This document shows positions 62,199-64,000 of a stretch of 64,000 bases of DNA, piece after piece. The DNA is from Actinomycetales bacterium (GTDB lineage: Bacteria > Actinomycetota > Actinomycetes > Actinomycetales > Microbacteriaceae). Under the pieces are notes generated by a model. That model did not search any database, had not been told where the DNA came from, and saw only the letters and a program-made list of their open reading frames with translations. Location: NCBI GenBank assembly GCA_015655415.1, contig JAATFB010000053.1, positions 1 through 64,000 on the forward strand. The letters run 5' to 3'. The position numbers and the translations under genes are program-made. The first letter of the stretch is position 1. Every line of letters begins with the position of its first letter.

Positions 62199-63463
62199 AG
62201 GAACGCCCTGCCCTCACCCCGGTACGTCGGAACGAAGCCGACGACCCGGCCCGACTCCACGATCGCGAACTCGTTGACGTGCTCGCTCAGCTCGCCCGAC
62301 TTGGTGTGGCGGAACCACACCCGGTCACCCACCCGCAGGCCGGCCGCGTTGGCGCCGCTGAGCGGGGTCTGCACCTCGCCCGCCATCTCGCGGGGTGCCA
62401 TCCTCAGGCCGGTGGGCCAGGTCGCACGAGGCAGCCGGTCGGCTGCGGGCGGCCCAGACGCCACCCAGCCGCCGCCGAGGACCGTCGCCGTGCCACGCTC
62501 GGGCTTGCGCACGACGTCGAGGGCGAACGAGGCGGCAGGAGCGGGCGAGAAGGCGCGGTAGTTGTCAAACAGGTGGCCGCCGAGCAGGCCGCTGCCCGCG
62601 CCTATCTCGGTGACCGAGGGATCGTGCCCGGTGAACTCCAGCGAGCCCGTGCCGCCGCCGTTGACGAACTCGAGGTCGGCGATCCGCCGCACTGCGGCCA
62701 CCGCGGCGGCGCGTCGTTCCAGCAGTTCCGCCTTGGAGGTGCGCTGCATCCACCGCACGACGGCCGCGTACCCCGGCCGTCCGCGCGGGGCGTCGCCCTG
62801 CCCGGCGATCTGCGCCTCGTACGCCATCATTCCCACGAGGGAGAATCCCGGCCGTGCCACGACGTGCGCGGCGAGCGCACTCGCCTGATCGGGAGTGTGC
62901 ACGGGCGAGCGGAATACGCCGATGCGGCCGAGCGGGCCGAGCCAGGAGGCGTCGAGCTCAAGCGCGACTCGGATGCCCTCCCGCTCGCCCGGTGCCAGCA
63001 CGCCGTCGATCAGATCGAGCTGGTCGGCCGAGTCGACCATCAGCGTCACCCGCGACGCCAGCTCCGCGCTCGTCGCCAGGCGACGGATCGCGGAACGGTC
63101 GGCAGTCGGGTAACCGACGACCACGTCCTCGATCGGTGCATGCCCATCGTCGCCCTCCGCGAGCCAGAGCGCCTCGGGCAGCGTGTATGCGAGCACCCCT
63201 CCGAAGCCGGGAACCGCGAGCACGGCGTCGATGACGGAACGCACCCGCACCGACTTCGACGCCACTCTGATCGGGGTGCCAGCGGCTCGCGAGAGCATGT
63301 CGTGCACGTTCGCGCGCAGCGCGTCCAGCTCCAGCACCGCGACCGGGGCGTCGAGCCCGGCGGTGGCGGCGGTCAGCGACGGCCAGTAGAGGGCCGGATT
63401 GCCCCACCGCCTGCGCGAGGCCGCCGGCGGCAGGCCGAGTTCGATGTCGACGGACGTGGTCAT
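62195..63463 (-). CDS. Alanine racemase N-terminal-fold / amino acid deaminase-aldolase-like PLP protein
   Basis: APVAVLELDALRANVHDMLSRAAGTPIRVASKSVRVRSVIDAVL; GAAGGAG before ATG at 63463. Confidence 0.85.
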   Translation of the reverse strand: MTTSVDIELGLPPAASRRRWGNPALYWPSLTAATAGLDAPVAVLELDALRANVHDMLSRAAGTPIRVASKSVRVRSVIDAVLAVPGFGGVLAYTLPEALWLAEGDDGHAPIEDVVVGYPTADRSAIRRLATSAELASRVTLMVDSADQLDLIDGVLAPGEREGIRVALELDASWLGPLGRIGVFRSPVHTPDQASALAAHVVARPGFSLVGMMAYEAQIAGQGDAPRGRPGYAAVVRWMQRTSKAELLERRAAAVAAVRRIADLEFVNGGGTGSLEFTGHDPSVTEIGAGSGLLGGHLFDNYRAFSPAPAASFALDVVRKPERGTATVLGGGWVASGPPAADRLPRATWPTGLRMAPREMAGEVQTPLSGANAAGLRVGDRVWFRHTKSGELSEHVNEFAIVESGRVVGFVPTYRGEGRAFL

Positions 63464-63537
63464 GCTCGTCTGCTCCTTCGTGCGTGCCGGGGAGGCCGGC
63501 GGCTTCGCGGCTCGGGTGCCTGCGGATCCCGAGGCCA

Positions 63538-64000
63538 TCAGCGCACCGACCTCACGCGTGCGACGGCCACCGCGCCGGCGAACGCGAACAGCGCCGCCAT
63601 GATGAACAGCCCGGGGAAGCCGGCGACGAAGACGAGCAGCGCCCCCAGCAGCGGAGCGGCCGCCTGAGGCACGGCTGTCGCGATGTTCATGATGCCGAGG
63701 TCCTTGCCCCGCGTCTCGGGATCGGGCAACACCTGGGTGGCCAGCGCCTGGTCGACCGCGAGGAAGCATCCGTAGCCGAGTCCGAGCAGCCCTGCCGCCA
63801 CCATGGCGACGCCGTACAGCGGGACGAACGCCAGGATCAGCGCGGCGAGCGCCTGCATGGCGGACGAGAGGAACACGAATGCCTTGCGCCTCCCGAGCAC
63901 GTCGGAGAGCCGGCCCAGCACCAGAGCGGCCACGATCACGAACACCATGTAGATGAGCACGAGCACGATGAGGTCGTCCTGGGCGTGCGCGTCGCCGAGT
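63538..64000 (-). CDS. MFS transporter, C-terminal part (5' end off window)
   Basis: GRLSDVLGRRKAFVFLSSAMQALAALILAFVPLYGVAMVAAGLLGLGYGCFLAVDQALATQVLPDPETRGKDLGIMNIA. Confidence 0.9.
   Translation of the reverse strand, partial: LGDAHAQDDLIVLVLIYMVFVIVAALVLGRLSDVLGRRKAFVFLSSAMQALAALILAFVPLYGVAMVAAGLLGLGYGCFLAVDQALATQVLPDPETRGKDLGIMNIATAVPQAAAPLLGALLVFVAGFPGLFIMAALFAFAGAVAVARVRSVR

Overview
This is a high-GC actinobacterial chromosome segment, with gene content typical of Microbacteriaceae (taxonomy inferred). Most of it is ordinary core genome. Recognisable blocks: dapC-fdxA; an efeUOB iron-uptake operon behind a DtxR/IdeR-like palindrome; typA; an opp/dpp ABC transporter; the gcvT-gcvH-gcvP operon with a tandem glycine riboswitch; a Nudix regulator-nadA-nadB-nadC-cysteine desulfurase cluster; ychF; rmuC; glpX; fba; ispH; xseAB; carbonic anhydrase-fumC; PIN-PhoH; uppS; mca; greA; ilvA; htpX-lemA; and an oxidase/PLP-fold/MFS trio at the right edge. 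I saw no tRNA, rRNA, CRISPR array, transposase or integrase. The least ordinary material is: (i) 30.67-32.20 kb, where a decayed antitoxin/PIN-toxin pair lies beside an apparently intact VapBC-like pair, and the intact pair is bracketed by a 29-bp copy of the ychF 3' end; (ii) noncoding repeat patches at 17.1-17.5 kb and 38.47-38.57 kb, the latter with G-quadruplex potential; (iii) an AbiEi/DUF559-like gene with no in-frame stop, running into gcvP antisense; (iv) a greA leader with a hairpin and a short ORF with a good Shine-Dalgarno. No clearly new multi-gene system is proven here. All calls are from reading the sequence and recalling protein families; no searches were run.
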